From CAUZFZ01 sp963579025 (GTDB lineage: Bacteria > Planctomycetota > Planctomycetia > Planctomycetales > Planctomycetaceae), in assembly GCA_963579025.1 (NCBI GenBank), contig CAUZFZ010000002.1:1-64000 (forward strand): a stretch of DNA of 64,000 nucleotides. Direction: 5' to 3'. Made by a program: the position numbers and the translations under genes. The notes under the pieces are model-generated. The model had not been told where the DNA came from and did not search any database. It saw only the letters and a list, made by a program, of their open reading frames with translations. Every line of letters starts with the position of its first letter. The stretch's first letter is position 1. Below are positions 1-9,051 of the stretch, piece by piece.

Positions 1-162
1 TCCTTGCGTCAGAACAAAGGACAATTTGTCCTCCTGACTGGCGCAAAACTCGTGCCAAAAGTCTCGAAAATTGTGTGTAAGGGTGAGGGTTGAAACCCCG
101 GGCTATTTTCCGGCGTCCCTCCGGGACTGAAGTGTGCAACTTCAAAGCACGCGTTTGTGGCT

Positions 163-1794
163 TCATACCGCGTTGTCGGTGCTGATTGCCGTAAGACCGC
201 TGAGTATCGAGGACTTGCTGTGACCGCGGCAGAATTCCTGCATCTGGTCTCGAATCTGGAAGTACGCGGCGACGACTTCAACATCCCACTGCGTTCCGGC
301 TCCTTCGCGCAGGATCGACTCCGCCTTTTCAAACGGCATGCCGTTGCGGTACGGACGGTTGCTGGTCATGGCGTCCATTGCGTCGGCGACTGCCATGATA
401 CGAGGCATGAATGGAAGTTCCTCGCCCTTCAACCCATCGGGATACCCTCGACCATCGATGCGCTCATGATGCCAGCGAACGCCGGGCAACATGTACTCGA
501 AGGATTTCAGGTCCTTCAGAATCTCGTACCCGACGACCGTATGTCGTTTGATGATCTCGAATTCCGCATTGGTCAGTGATCCCGGCTTGGACAACACTTC
601 GTCCGGCACGCCGACTTTGCCGATGTCGTGCAACAAACCTGTCCGGTAAATGCGACGACACTCATAGTCGGGAAGTCCGAGTTCAATTGCCAGCATCTGC
701 GACATATGCGCCACGCGGTCGCTGTGACCACACGTGTATTCGTCACGAGCTTCCAGCGTTCTGACCAGGGACTGAATCGTCCCCAGCATCATTGTCTCGC
801 GTTCCTTGAACAGTTGAACGTTCCGAGCGTGTGTCGCCAGCATGACGGCTGCCGACTCGGCCATCCCAGCCTCTTCGGTACCAAACTCGTCGAGGCCAAG
901 GATGTCGTGATTCGTAATGACGTGCGAGGCATGGCCATTGCGGTTTAGCAATATGAGCCAGCCAAACGCCTGCCTGCCTTTGACAACAGGTGTGAGTAAC
1001 ATCGATTCCAATGGCTGCCCGCCGTCGAACGAGCCATACCCTGTCATGCGGTTCCGCACGACCGTATCGCAGAGGTTGTCCATGCTCATGGCCGCGATCA
1101 GCTCGCAGCAGGACGTGTCCGATATAATTTGATCACCGGACCAGTGTGCAACACGCAACCGTTCCACGTAGTCGCTGCCCTGGTCTTCACCAACCTCAAC
1201 GAATACCGCCGCCTGAGTCTGAAGCAGGCGCCGCAGGGCTGGCAGCGTATCCGCGGCCACATCCGTCAAGCTCCGCGATACTTCGCACTGGCCCAACTGT
1301 TCTGACAGCCCTCGCAACCAGTTAATTTCCTCATAGGCCTGAGAAAGCTGAGCGGCGTAACTCTCCAGCAGACTTTCGCTTTCGTCTGTTGATAAGCGTT
1401 CATTCGCCGTGCGGAGCGCAAATTCAATATTGGAGGCCACAAGATCGGAATCGGCCGTTGGCAATTCGCCGACCGCGAAGTTGCGTGGCCCGCCAGGCTG
1501 ACTGTCTGGAACAACCAGAACCGCTGGCCCAAACGGGAGGTGAAAGACTGTGACGCCACCACCGAGGTCAATTTCGACTGCGGCAGCCAGGTGACCAGGG
1601 TCGCTCCACGCCGTTTGTTCCACACAGAAGCGAGTCACCACAGCTCGCGCAATAGAGACGTCGGCAAGCCCCGAGTCAGTCGATTCACGGACATGAAATG
1701 GAGCCCCGAATACGCCGGACAATGCCTGTGAGATGGGCGTTTCTCGACGTGGAGCCGTTTCATGTGGAGTCGAAATCGAGACTGGTGAAGTCAT
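163..1794 (-). CDS. HD-GYP domain phosphohydrolase (probable cyclic-di-GMP phosphodiesterase) with N-terminal sensor region
   Basis: The protein has 543 residues. The C-terminal third is an HD-GYP domain. The metal-binding HD pair is H389-D390 in 'LLHDIGK', followed by 'HHERIDGRGYPDG' around residues 442-454, which holds the GYP triad at 450-452. HD-GYP enzymes normally hydrolyse cyclic di-GMP. Residues about 150-330 look like a GAF-type sensor region ('LLTPVVKGRQAFGWLILLNR'), and no transmembrane segment is visible, so the protein is probably cytoplasmic. The start is an ATG, and 279 bp separate it from the divergent receiver gene at 2074. Which ligand or partner the N-terminus senses cannot be told. 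The domain call is firm; activity on c-di-GMP is inferred from the family. Confidence 0.93.
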   Translation of the reverse strand: MTSPVSISTPHETAPRRETPISQALSGVFGAPFHVRESTDSGLADVSIARAVVTRFCVEQTAWSDPGHLAAAVEIDLGGGVTVFHLPFGPAVLVVPDSQPGGPRNFAVGELPTADSDLVASNIEFALRTANERLSTDESESLLESYAAQLSQAYEEINWLRGLSEQLGQCEVSRSLTDVAADTLPALRRLLQTQAAVFVEVGEDQGSDYVERLRVAHWSGDQIISDTSCCELIAAMSMDNLCDTVVRNRMTGYGSFDGGQPLESMLLTPVVKGRQAFGWLILLNRNGHASHVITNHDILGLDEFGTEEAGMAESAAVMLATHARNVQLFKERETMMLGTIQSLVRTLEARDEYTCGHSDRVAHMSQMLAIELGLPDYECRRIYRTGLLHDIGKVGVPDEVLSKPGSLTNAEFEIIKRHTVVGYEILKDLKSFEYMLPGVRWHHERIDGRGYPDGLKGEELPFMPRIMAVADAMDAMTSNRPYRNGMPFEKAESILREGAGTQWDVEVVAAYFQIRDQMQEFCRGHSKSSILSGLTAISTDNAV

Positions 1795-2073
1795 TGGGCG
1801 GGTCCTGTCGGTGGCTGCTCAAGTTGAGTTGGCACTACCGAAGGCTACGTCAAACTCCGCCGATCGCCCTGAGATTGACCCTCCGGGGCATCCGTCGAAC
1901 ATCTGGACTCGCCAGGCTCACCAGCCTGGATAGGGAAAACGCCTGCATTCAGCCAAATGTCGATCGCGACAGGTAGTTAGTGACCGCGTATCACACTGTG
2001 CGGGCCAGGTTTCCATCGTCAACACCGTCCCTTAAACGGCCGGCACCGTTTGAAGAGGAATGAGGCCTGAAAC

Positions 2074-2457
2074 ATGCATCACCAAGTCTTGATTGTCGAA
2101 GACAACGCCGTGATGGCCAATCTCCTGCAGTTCAATCTGAAGCGGGCTGGCTTCGGTACAGTCGTCGCGACCAATGGCGATCGCGCGCTGCAACTGGCCA
2201 GCCAATCGCAATTCGATGTGGTCATTACTGATCACCAAATGCCGGGGATGCCAGGTGTCGAGCTCTGTAAACGTCTGCGTGAGATGCCTGCATACGAGAC
2301 AACTCCATTGCTGCTATGCACGGCCAAAGGGCTTGAACTGCCTCGCGAGGCTCTGCTTGAGGACTTCGGAATTACCGACCTGATCTTCAAGCCAGTGAGT
2401 CCCCGACAGCTGGTTTTGACTGTGCAGAGTCTCTTGTCGCCGGTTACGTCGGGCTAA
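2074..2457 (+). CDS. Stand-alone response-regulator receiver protein (CheY-like)
   Basis: This 127-residue protein is a single receiver domain with no output domain. It shows the acidic pocket E9-D10, the phosphoacceptor D53 in 'VVITDHQMPGMPG', the conserved T83 in 'LLLCTAKG', and K106 in 'FKPVSP'. Such single-domain regulators pass phosphate to, or act by binding, another protein. It is divergent from the HD-GYP gene at 163-1794 and could act with it, but this is only inferred from location. No histidine kinase lies beside it; the nearest is at 11662-14178. A palindromic element begins 4 bp after its stop codon. Confidence 0.92.
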   Translation: MHHQVLIVEDNAVMANLLQFNLKRAGFGTVVATNGDRALQLASQSQFDVVITDHQMPGMPGVELCKRLREMPAYETTPLLLCTAKGLELPREALLEDFGITDLIFKPVSPRQLVLTVQSLLSPVTSG

Positions 2458-2461
2458 GCCG

Positions 2462-2580
2462 GCCGTAGCCCGATTTCTCCGAAATCGGGACCAGACGACA
2501 TCGCAACCTGCCGGCACATCGACCGCCGCTCAGTCTTCCCAGGTCCAGGGCAGCGGATTTCGGAGAAATCCGCCTACGGC
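2462..2580. repeat. 119-bp element with terminal inverted repeats, copy A
   Basis: The ends are inverted repeats: the first 24 bases (GCCGTAG followed by a CGATTTCTCCGAAAT-type block) match the reverse complement of the last 24 with two differences. A second copy of the same length and orientation lies at 54265-54383. The two share nearly the whole sequence, including the unique centre, for example the block CTTCCCAGGTCCAGGGCAGC. No clear target-site duplication is seen. It codes for nothing visible. It may be a MITE-like or REP-like element moved by an enzyme encoded elsewhere. Confidence 0.85.
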
Positions 2581-2955
2581 TGAGCTCCGGACCAGCGCAC
2601 AGCCTCGGCAGGCTGAACCGGCACGGCGGCGACCAACTTGGGAAACTGGAGAACAACCACAGACTGGGTGTTCGGCATTCTGGCAAGCCGGGCAAGCTGT
2701 GGCCGAGTTTGATTCTCACCGGAACTTCTCCGGTTAGTCGAGATCCAGGGCGTATTCCAGCAATGCCGCTGATTCAGGTTCTGGCATGTCGATGAACTGC
2801 CACGAACGCTCCGTTTGCGCGGTATCCGTTCGATGAACAAGCCGCGCCCTGATCACTGTGGCAGATTGACGAGACTCGATCAGCAGCACGATCGTAAAGC
2901 GGGCGGTCGTCACATATACGGCAATGCGGGAATCTCAAACCCAGGGACGGATCCC
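2581..2955. other. Intergenic stretch without recognisable gene
   Basis: Between the 119-bp element and the RTX gene no reading frame resembles a protein. The frame of the RTX gene stays open back to 2815, but those residues do not look like a signal region, whereas the ATG at 2956 gives a typical N-terminus. The stretch probably holds the promoter and leader of the RTX gene; no promoter could be pinned down. Confidence 0.6.
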
Positions 2956-5505
2956 ATGCAGATGACAGCCTGGCTGGACAAGTTTCGTCAGCGGATCGCT
3001 CGATCGAACCGCCGTCGCCACCAGACTCGAAGTTCGATCACGCAGGCGCAAATTGAGAGCTTTGAAGACCGAACGCTACTTTCGGTCTCGACGTTCGTCA
3101 TCGGCGATACGCTTATCGCGAACTCGGATTCCAATGATTCGATCACAGTACGCCGTGATCCGTCGAACACCAACTTCGTGCAGGTCGTCGTGAACGGCCA
3201 GATCGACTTCTCGGTCAGTGGTGTTCTGGCAACAAGTCTGCGCGGGCTGCAGGTGACCGGTGGTGGTGGAGCTAACCTGATCAACATCTCCGGCGTCAAC
3301 TCCGCATCCTTCGACAATCTGACATCGATCAGTGTCAATGGGGGAGCCGGCGATGACACGATCACGGGCAGTCTCGACCTGGCAGACTCACTGTTCGGCG
3401 GCGACGGGCAGGACATCATCTCCGGACTGAATGGCGCCAACCGGATTGATGGTGGCAACGGCAACGACATCATCAACAGTGGCCTGGGCGATGACACACT
3501 GCTGGGCGATGACGGCAACGATGCCATCAACGGTGGTAGCGGCAACGACAGCATCGATGGCGGTGACGGACGCGACACGCTCGAGGGCAGCGTTGGAAAC
3601 GACACCATCTTCGGTGGCGACGGAGCGGACCGGCTGATCGGAGACGCCGCCGCGTTCCAGGGAGCGGATCGCGACTCGCTCGATGGCGGTAATGGCAACG
3701 ACTTTGTCGCGGGGATGCAGGGTAACGACTTCGTGGCTGGCGGTGGTGGACGTGATACGGTCGAAGGTGGTCGAGGAAACGACACGGTCTTCGGTGGCGG
3801 TGGCAGCGATGAACTCAGTGGCGGTGATGGCAACGACACATTGCGAGGTCATAGCGGCAACGATCTGATCGAAGGTGGCAACGGCAATGATTCGGCCGAT
3901 GGTGGTGCCGGCAACGACATGATTATTGGCGACGATTCGCTGACGGCTCAGGCGGGCCGTGACACGCTGATGGGTGGTCTGGGCGGCGACACGATTCTGG
4001 GCGGTCGCGGCGATGACCGCATCAATGGCGGCGGCGGAAACGATTCGGCCCGAGGGGGAACCGGCGACGACACGCTGACTGGTAACTCTGGTCGCGACAC
4101 GCTGGAAGGCGGCGATGGTGACGATTCAGTCGTCGGCGGCAACGGCGACGACCTGTTGTTCGGTGAGGAGAGCTTTGACTCAGCGCTCGCCAGTGGCAAC
4201 GACACGATCAACGGTGGCGGCGGCAATGACACAATCGATGGTGGCGATGCCGATGATCTGATCCGTGGCGGAGCTGGTAACGATTCAATCGACGGCAACC
4301 GAGGTACAGACACCATCGACGGACAAAGTGGTTCTGATACGGTCAACGGTGGCATGGGTGACGACCGGATGATCTGGCGTATTGGTCAGGGAGCCGACGA
4401 ATTCCTGTCCGACGATGGTTCCGATGCGGTGGAAGTGCGCGGGACCGGCTCTGCCAACACAATTGTGCTGGGCGATCCAGCCAATGATGTAACCGGTGTC
4501 GCAGTCACTGCTGGTGGTCGCACAATTCGTGTCGCTCCCACGGTCGATCGTCTGGTCGTGCGGGGACGAGGCGGAGACGACAGCATCACCGTCAACTCGC
4601 TGCCGGATGCGGGCCAGATGTCGATCGAGATCGACGGTGAACGAGGCAACGACACGATCTCGGCCGCAGGTGCTACTGTGGTTCAGACGGCGCGACTGGT
4701 TCTGTCCGGCGGTGTCGGGAACGACATGATTACGGGTAGCGACAGTGCTGACACACTGTTCGGCGGCGGCGGCGACGATGTGCTGAATGCAAGACGCGGC
4801 ACCGACCGTGTTGACGGTAACGATGGCAATGACACGATCGACGGTGGCAACGGAGCCGACACGCTGGATGGTGGAGACGGGGACGACTCGATCTCCGGCA
4901 GCGGCGGTGCCGACCTGATCTTCGGCAGTGACGGCAACGACAAACTGCTCGGCGGAACCGGCAACGACACCATGGACGGCGGTTTCGGCAACGACGAATT
5001 GAATGCCGATGGTGGCGATGACTCGCTGATCGGAAACCACGGAGATGACGAGTTGCTGGGACGTGGTGGCAACGACACGCTCGACGGTGGCGCCGGCAAC
5101 GATCGAATCGACGGCGATGATGGCAACGACCGGATCCGTGGCGGCGACGGCAATGACATCATCGACGGTGGTGACGAAAACGACACGATCAACGCCGGCA
5201 ACGGCGAAGACAGCGTGATCGGCGGCGACGGCGATGACCTGCTGACCGGCATGGACGGCCATGACACCGTGCTGGGCGGCCTCGGAAATGACACCGTTCT
5301 TGGCGGGGACGGGAATGACGCCGTCCGCGGTGGTGGCGGAGACGACATCGTGCTGGGCGAAGACGGCAACGACTTCGTGAAGGGCAACAGCGGCCGCGAC
5401 ACGCTGGCGGGGAATGAGGGACGTGACAACATCAGCGACCTTGCCACAGAGATCGACGAGAATTTCCGGTTGTCGAACAGTCTGCGAACGGACCTGAGTC
5501 AGTAG
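2956..5505 (+). CDS. RTX (hemolysin-type calcium-binding) repeat surface protein
   Basis: The protein has 849 residues if it starts at the ATG at 2956 (the frame is open from 2815). The N-terminus is Arg-rich and followed by 'IESFEDRTLLS', a form of the 'LEPR-XLL'-type motif found at the start of many large exported planctomycete proteins. Residues about 130-460 and 590-830 are runs of the glycine-rich nonapeptide GGxGxDxUx, which folds into a calcium-binding beta-roll. A repeat-free block of about 120 residues separates the two runs. The tail 'LSNSLRTDLSQ' carries no known anchor. An extracellular, calcium-dependent structural role is inferred from the family. The long antisense open frames are codon shadows of the repeats. 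Confidence 0.92.
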   Translation: MQMTAWLDKFRQRIARSNRRRHQTRSSITQAQIESFEDRTLLSVSTFVIGDTLIANSDSNDSITVRRDPSNTNFVQVVVNGQIDFSVSGVLATSLRGLQVTGGGGANLINISGVNSASFDNLTSISVNGGAGDDTITGSLDLADSLFGGDGQDIISGLNGANRIDGGNGNDIINSGLGDDTLLGDDGNDAINGGSGNDSIDGGDGRDTLEGSVGNDTIFGGDGADRLIGDAAAFQGADRDSLDGGNGNDFVAGMQGNDFVAGGGGRDTVEGGRGNDTVFGGGGSDELSGGDGNDTLRGHSGNDLIEGGNGNDSADGGAGNDMIIGDDSLTAQAGRDTLMGGLGGDTILGGRGDDRINGGGGNDSARGGTGDDTLTGNSGRDTLEGGDGDDSVVGGNGDDLLFGEESFDSALASGNDTINGGGGNDTIDGGDADDLIRGGAGNDSIDGNRGTDTIDGQSGSDTVNGGMGDDRMIWRIGQGADEFLSDDGSDAVEVRGTGSANTIVLGDPANDVTGVAVTAGGRTIRVAPTVDRLVVRGRGGDDSITVNSLPDAGQMSIEIDGERGNDTISAAGATVVQTARLVLSGGVGNDMITGSDSADTLFGGGGDDVLNARRGTDRVDGNDGNDTIDGGNGADTLDGGDGDDSISGSGGADLIFGSDGNDKLLGGTGNDTMDGGFGNDELNADGGDDSLIGNHGDDELLGRGGNDTLDGGAGNDRIDGDDGNDRIRGGDGNDIIDGGDENDTINAGNGEDSVIGGDGDDLLTGMDGHDTVLGGLGNDTVLGGDGNDAVRGGGGDDIVLGEDGNDFVKGNSGRDTLAGNEGRDNISDLATEIDENFRLSNSLRTDLSQ

Positions 5506-5507
5506 CA

Positions 5508-5588
5508 GTTGGTTATTAGTCATTGGTCCCTGGTCATCGGGCCAGTGGCTAAGGACGATTGACGAATGACCAATGACGAATGCCCAAC
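5508..5588. repeat. Inverted repeat between RTX gene and cupin gene
   Basis: Arms of 21 bases at 5508-5528 and 5568-5588 pair at 18 of 21 positions, including a perfect 10-base core GTCATTGGTC / GACCAATGAC. The repeat begins 3 bp after the RTX stop codon, so it may form a transcript-end structure, although no T-run follows. The right arm contains the alternative upstream ATG of the cupin gene (5573). Confidence 0.75.
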
Positions 5589-5590
5589 CC

Positions 5591-5920
5591 ATGTCCCGTT
5601 ATTTCGTGAACACATCCGACCGACCGCGGCAGACAATCTTTCCGGGTGTGCATATTCAGACGGCCGCGGGCGTGCAAATGATGCTCAGCTACGTGGACCT
5701 GGAACCTGGTTCAGTCGTCGAACTGCACTCGCACCCGCACGAGCAGGTGGGCATGCTGCTGGAAGGCCGGGCTCACTTCTTCGTTGGTGACGAGGATCGA
5801 GTACTCGAGGCTGGCGACATGTACTGTATCCCCGGCGGTGTCAGTCATCGTGTTGTTGGTCTGGATGAAGGCGCCAGGGCGCTCGACATCTTTCATCCGG
5901 TTCGAGAGGACTACCTGTAG
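5591..5920 (+). CDS. Small single-domain cupin protein
   Basis: The protein has 109 residues from the ATG at 5591. An in-frame ATG at 5573 would add six residues but lies inside an inverted repeat, and the sequence after 5591 ('MSRYFVN') looks like the natural start. It is a single small beta-barrel. Cupin motif 1 is 'HSHPHEQVGMLLEG', with metal-type H46, H48 and E51, and motif 2 is 'GDMYCIPGGVSHRV', with H86. Such proteins bind a metal and act as sugar or small-molecule isomerases, dioxygenases or ligand sensors; the substrate cannot be read from the sequence. The next gene starts 2 bp after its stop, so the two are likely cotranscribed. Confidence 0.9.
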   Translation: MSRYFVNTSDRPRQTIFPGVHIQTAAGVQMMLSYVDLEPGSVVELHSHPHEQVGMLLEGRAHFFVGDEDRVLEAGDMYCIPGGVSHRVVGLDEGARALDIFHPVREDYL

Positions 5921-5922
5921 CC

Positions 5923-6540
5923 ATGTCCGGACGAGTGTTTGCGATCTGGATGATCGTCGCTGTGCTGCTGCCTGGCGGCTGCCGCTCTCCTCACTATCTT
6001 GAGCGGGCGGAATCCGGCGGCATCGACTTCGAGCGTTTCCGCGTCGAATACGAATTCGATCAGCCGATCCGGCGCCTGTCCCGCGGTTTCGACTCCGACC
6101 CGCAGTCGGTCGTTGATAGCGAGATTGAGACTGTCGCGTGGAAAGCACAGTGGACGCAGGCGCGCCTTGAAATCGAATGCCCGCATCCATCAGGCAACCC
6201 GGAGGTTGCTCGAGTCACGTTGACGCTGCAGGCACCCGGCCCGAGCGGCCGCGGGCGTCAGGAGGAACAACGGTTATTGGCCATCCCACGTGAGCAGATA
6301 GACCTGCTGATTCTCGACATGGCTCAGTCTGGTGTGTTTGACCAAACGCTGAGCAGTTCCGGAGACACTCAACTGAATGTGCGCATTGACCGCGGTCGCG
6401 TTGAGCGATCATGGAAGCATGACGCTCGATTGCTCGACTTCGCTCAGCGCACACTGACGCGTGGAATGGTCGTCGAAAAACACCAGAGGAATCTCCGACG
6501 CGACGGTTCGCAGCGTGCCAGCCGGCAATCACGTCGGTAG
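5923..6540 (+). CDS. Putative lipoprotein of unknown function
   Basis: The 205-residue product begins with a signal sequence (hydrophobic 'IWMIVAVLL') followed by 'PGGC', a passable lipobox with the cysteine at about residue 20, so it is probably a lipid-anchored envelope protein. The mature part has no recognised domain. It holds a beta-rich middle ('ARVTLTLQAPG') and a highly basic, Arg/Gln-rich tail. The gene starts 2 bp after the cupin gene and is likely cotranscribed with it. No function is assigned. Confidence 0.7.
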   Translation: MSGRVFAIWMIVAVLLPGGCRSPHYLERAESGGIDFERFRVEYEFDQPIRRLSRGFDSDPQSVVDSEIETVAWKAQWTQARLEIECPHPSGNPEVARVTLTLQAPGPSGRGRQEEQRLLAIPREQIDLLILDMAQSGVFDQTLSSSGDTQLNVRIDRGRVERSWKHDARLLDFAQRTLTRGMVVEKHQRNLRRDGSQRASRQSRR

Positions 6541-6577
6541 CCATCGGCCGCAGGCTGAGCTGCACGAGGCGCCGGTC

Positions 6578-7777
6578 TCATGTGAATCGTGTCGCCAGGC
6601 GATCGACGATCAACGTGCCGATGTTAAGCGAGGCGGTCGCTGCAGGAGACGGAGCGTTGCCAATGTTGACGACGCGATCTGTTTCCTGAATCACGAATTC
6701 GTCGAGCAGTTTGCCGTCACGCCCCAGCGCCTGCGCCCGTACTCCAGACGGCGAATGCTCCAGATGATCGCCGCGGATTTCTGGAATCAGTCGCTGCAAC
6801 GCTCGAACGAAAGCCGCCTTGCTGAATGATCGCCACATCTCTGAGCAGCCGGTCCTCCAGTGCTTTGCGGCCATGCGCAGGAAACCCGGGTACGTCAGCG
6901 ATTCGGCCAGGTCCCGAATGTTGATGTCCCGCTTGCGATATCCTTCGCGAGCGAAAGCGAGCACGGCGTTCGGTCCACACTCGACGCCACCCCGAGCCAT
7001 CTTCGTGTAATGCACACCGAGAAACGGAAACGCTGGATCGGGGACCGGGTAAATCAAGGCTCGACACAGGTGTTCGGCTTCGGGCCTGATTTCGAAGTAT
7101 TCGCCACGAAACGGAACGACGACCGCTTCGGGTTTCTGACCGCTCATCCGCGTGACGCGGTCGCAGTGCAACCCAGTGCAGTTGACGACATAGTCCGTCT
7201 CGACGTCGCCCTGAGACGTCTGCACCACAACGCGCCCCGGCTGATTCCGCATCCCTTTGACGCGCGTGTTGAGTCGAATGTCCGCGCCATACTCGCGCAG
7301 CAGTTCGTCGAGTCGGCTGCATACGCCGACGAAGTCCACGATCCCTGCTGACGGCACGTGAATGGCCCTGATACCGGCCGTGTGCGGCTCGATCTCACGC
7401 AACCGATCCGCGCCGATCATCTCGCAGGGGATACGGTTGGCCTCGCCTCGTTCGAAGATCTTCTTGAGATTCGGGAACTCAGATTGGTCGACGGCGACGA
7501 TGACTTTCCCGCAGACTTCGTGCGCAATCGAGTGTTCTTCACAGAACCGCACCATCGCCTTGATCCCTTCGCGACAGTTCTCGGCACGAAGCGTTCCCGG
7601 ACGGTAATAGATGCCCGAATGCAGTACGCCGGAGTTACGTCCTGTCTGATGGAAGGCCAGCGACGATTCCTTTTCCAGCAGCGTGATCCGCGTGCCTGGA
7701 TACCGTTGGCCCAGTCTCCAGGCAGTCGCCAGTCCAACGATGCCTCCCCCAAGAACAGTGACGTGTGTTTCCGGCAT
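6578..7777 (-). CDS. lhgO: L-2-hydroxyglutarate oxidase / dehydrogenase (FAD-dependent)
   Basis: The protein has 399 residues from the ATG at 7777; the frame is open further upstream but the extra residues are not typical. It begins with the FAD-binding 'VTVLGGGIVGLATAWRL', followed by 'LEKE' and the family-typical 'HQTGRNSGVLHSGIYY'. Later come 'VNCTGLHCDRV' and the C-terminal 'INIGNAPSPAATASLNIG'-like block. LhgO enzymes oxidise L-2-hydroxyglutarate to 2-oxoglutarate and pass electrons to the membrane quinone pool, clearing a by-product of central metabolism. Length and motifs match the family throughout. It is a single gene convergent with the lipoprotein gene and divergent from the regulator at 8155. 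Confidence 0.93.
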   Translation of the reverse strand: MPETHVTVLGGGIVGLATAWRLGQRYPGTRITLLEKESSLAFHQTGRNSGVLHSGIYYRPGTLRAENCREGIKAMVRFCEEHSIAHEVCGKVIVAVDQSEFPNLKKIFERGEANRIPCEMIGADRLREIEPHTAGIRAIHVPSAGIVDFVGVCSRLDELLREYGADIRLNTRVKGMRNQPGRVVVQTSQGDVETDYVVNCTGLHCDRVTRMSGQKPEAVVVPFRGEYFEIRPEAEHLCRALIYPVPDPAFPFLGVHYTKMARGGVECGPNAVLAFAREGYRKRDINIRDLAESLTYPGFLRMAAKHWRTGCSEMWRSFSKAAFVRALQRLIPEIRGDHLEHSPSGVRAQALGRDGKLLDEFVIQETDRVVNIGNAPSPAATASLNIGTLIVDRLATRFT

Positions 7778-8154
7778 GAGATCAAAGTGCCCGCAGGCGT
7801 TCGTTGTGGGGTCGGACGGTCTGAATACGGCTGAGCAGGCAGCGGACGCGTCAGGCCGCGTGACCTGCCAAATTGAAGCGGTGAAACTCTGGCGCAGCAA
7901 GCCGATTCACACCACAGCGATTGTCGGGGCAGAGCACTTCCACGGCATGTACGATGATGCTGGCTCCGTATCAAGAGTCTGTTTAAACAGAACCATGTGT
8001 ATAATTATCAGTCAGGGCATGTTAGTTCACTGTTTATGGGAGGGGAAACCCTCAATACTTCAGCGCTCGCTGATTTGACGATGCGAGGCAGATCGCGAAT
8101 TCGTGAAATGGTTCGTTCCCCGTGCTTTGTCGGACTCTGGCACAAAAAGTCTCA
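7778..8154. other. Divergent promoter region between lhgO and response regulator
   Basis: This 377-bp non-coding stretch separates two divergent genes and should hold both promoters. Its middle (about 7970-8020) is locally AT-rich compared with its surroundings. No confident operator, riboswitch or terminator was recognised. Confidence 0.5.
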
Positions 8155-8799
8155 ATGTCTATTCGAATTCTGGTTGCGGACGACCACCAGTTGATGCGTG
8201 AGGGGCTGCATGCCCTGCTCGACAGCCAATCCGACATGATGGTTGTGGACGAGGCGTGCAACGGTCGCGACGTCGTGGCCAAGGCGGCCCGCCTGACGCC
8301 CGACATCGTGCTGATGGACATCGGCATGCCCGAGTTAAACGGGATTGATGCGACCCGACAGATTGGCGAGCTTGCAAAACCGCCCCGCATCATCGCTCTT
8401 TCGATGCACGCGGACCGGCAGTTTGTCCAGGGAGTACTTCGAGCCGGCGCGACGGGATACCTGTTGAAGGACTCGGCCTTCGAGGAACTCGCTGACGCGG
8501 TCCGCCGAGTTGCAGACGGACAGGTTTATCTGAGTCCGGCCATCGCAGGCGTTGTCGTGGAAAGCCTGCAGTCCGACTCAGGCAATGGTCTGAGCCACGA
8601 CACATTGACGGCTCGTGAGCGAGAGGTACTGCAACTGATGTCCGAAGGTCACAGCACGAAGGAGATTGCCCGGCAGCTGCACATCAGTGTCAAGACGGTC
8701 GAGACACATCGGCGTCAGGTGATGCGCAAACTGGACATTTTTTCGGTTGCTGAACTGACGAAGTATGCCATCCGCAATGGCCTGACAAAGCTGGAGTAG
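8155..8799 (+). CDS. NarL/FixJ-family response regulator
   Basis: The 214-residue protein starts at the ATG at 8155. The receiver domain (1-120) has D9-D10, the phosphoacceptor D55 in 'IVLMDIGMPELNG', and K105 in 'GYLLKDS'. The LuxR-type helix-turn-helix (about 147-200) reads 'LTAREREVLQLMSEGHSTKE' and continues to 'SVKTVETHRRQVMRKL', the canonical DNA-binding block. It is a phosphorylation-controlled transcription factor. No kinase is adjacent, so it is an orphan here and its target genes are unknown. Confidence 0.94.
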   Translation: MSIRILVADDHQLMREGLHALLDSQSDMMVVDEACNGRDVVAKAARLTPDIVLMDIGMPELNGIDATRQIGELAKPPRIIALSMHADRQFVQGVLRAGATGYLLKDSAFEELADAVRRVADGQVYLSPAIAGVVVESLQSDSGNGLSHDTLTAREREVLQLMSEGHSTKEIARQLHISVKTVETHRRQVMRKLDIFSVAELTKYAIRNGLTKLE

Positions 8800-8978
8800 A
8801 CGTCCTGGACGTTCGGACCGACAGCCCCTCCCGTGTTTCATCTGACCAGCCCGTTGTCGCCGGGGCCTTTGCGCGGCGACGCGTAGTTCCGGGCATTGCC
8901 CCGGGGGCACAAGTCCTGTCATCCGGCAATCGATCGGTCTTGTTCCGCGCGAGTTCCGCCGCTAAATTCCCGCCCGAC

Positions 8979-9051
8979 GCCGCCGTAGCTCAGTTGGCAG
9001 AGCGACGCTTTCGTAAAGCGTAGGTCATGAGTTCGAGTCTCATCGGTGGCT
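8979..9051 (+). tRNA. tRNA-Thr (anticodon CGU)
   Basis: A full cloverleaf of 73 nt is present. The acceptor stem pairs GCCGCCG with CGGTGGC (one G-U), the D arm pairs GCTC with GAGC, the anticodon stem pairs ACGCT with AGCGT, and the T arm pairs ATGAG with CTCAT around TTCGAGT. The loop TTCGTAA gives anticodon CGT, that is Thr codon ACG. CCA is not encoded. A short T-run follows. Confidence 0.96.

Noticed and set aside
1..162. Possible gene or structured RNA at the left edge
   Set aside because: Only a weak short inverted repeat (AGGACAATTTGTCCT near 17-31) was seen; the frames here are short and not protein-like.
3300..5450. Repetitive DNA considered as a CRISPR or satellite array
   Set aside because: The 27-base periodicity is that of protein-coding RTX nonapeptides, without constant repeats and unique spacers. 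No cas gene is present.
4285..5592. 435-residue open frame on the minus strand opposite the RTX gene (also 2988-3839 and 4683-5447)
   Set aside because: The repeats GGxGxD are coded by a biased triplet pattern that leaves the other strand open. The antisense products are monotonous Ser/Pro or Val/Ala runs without any domain.
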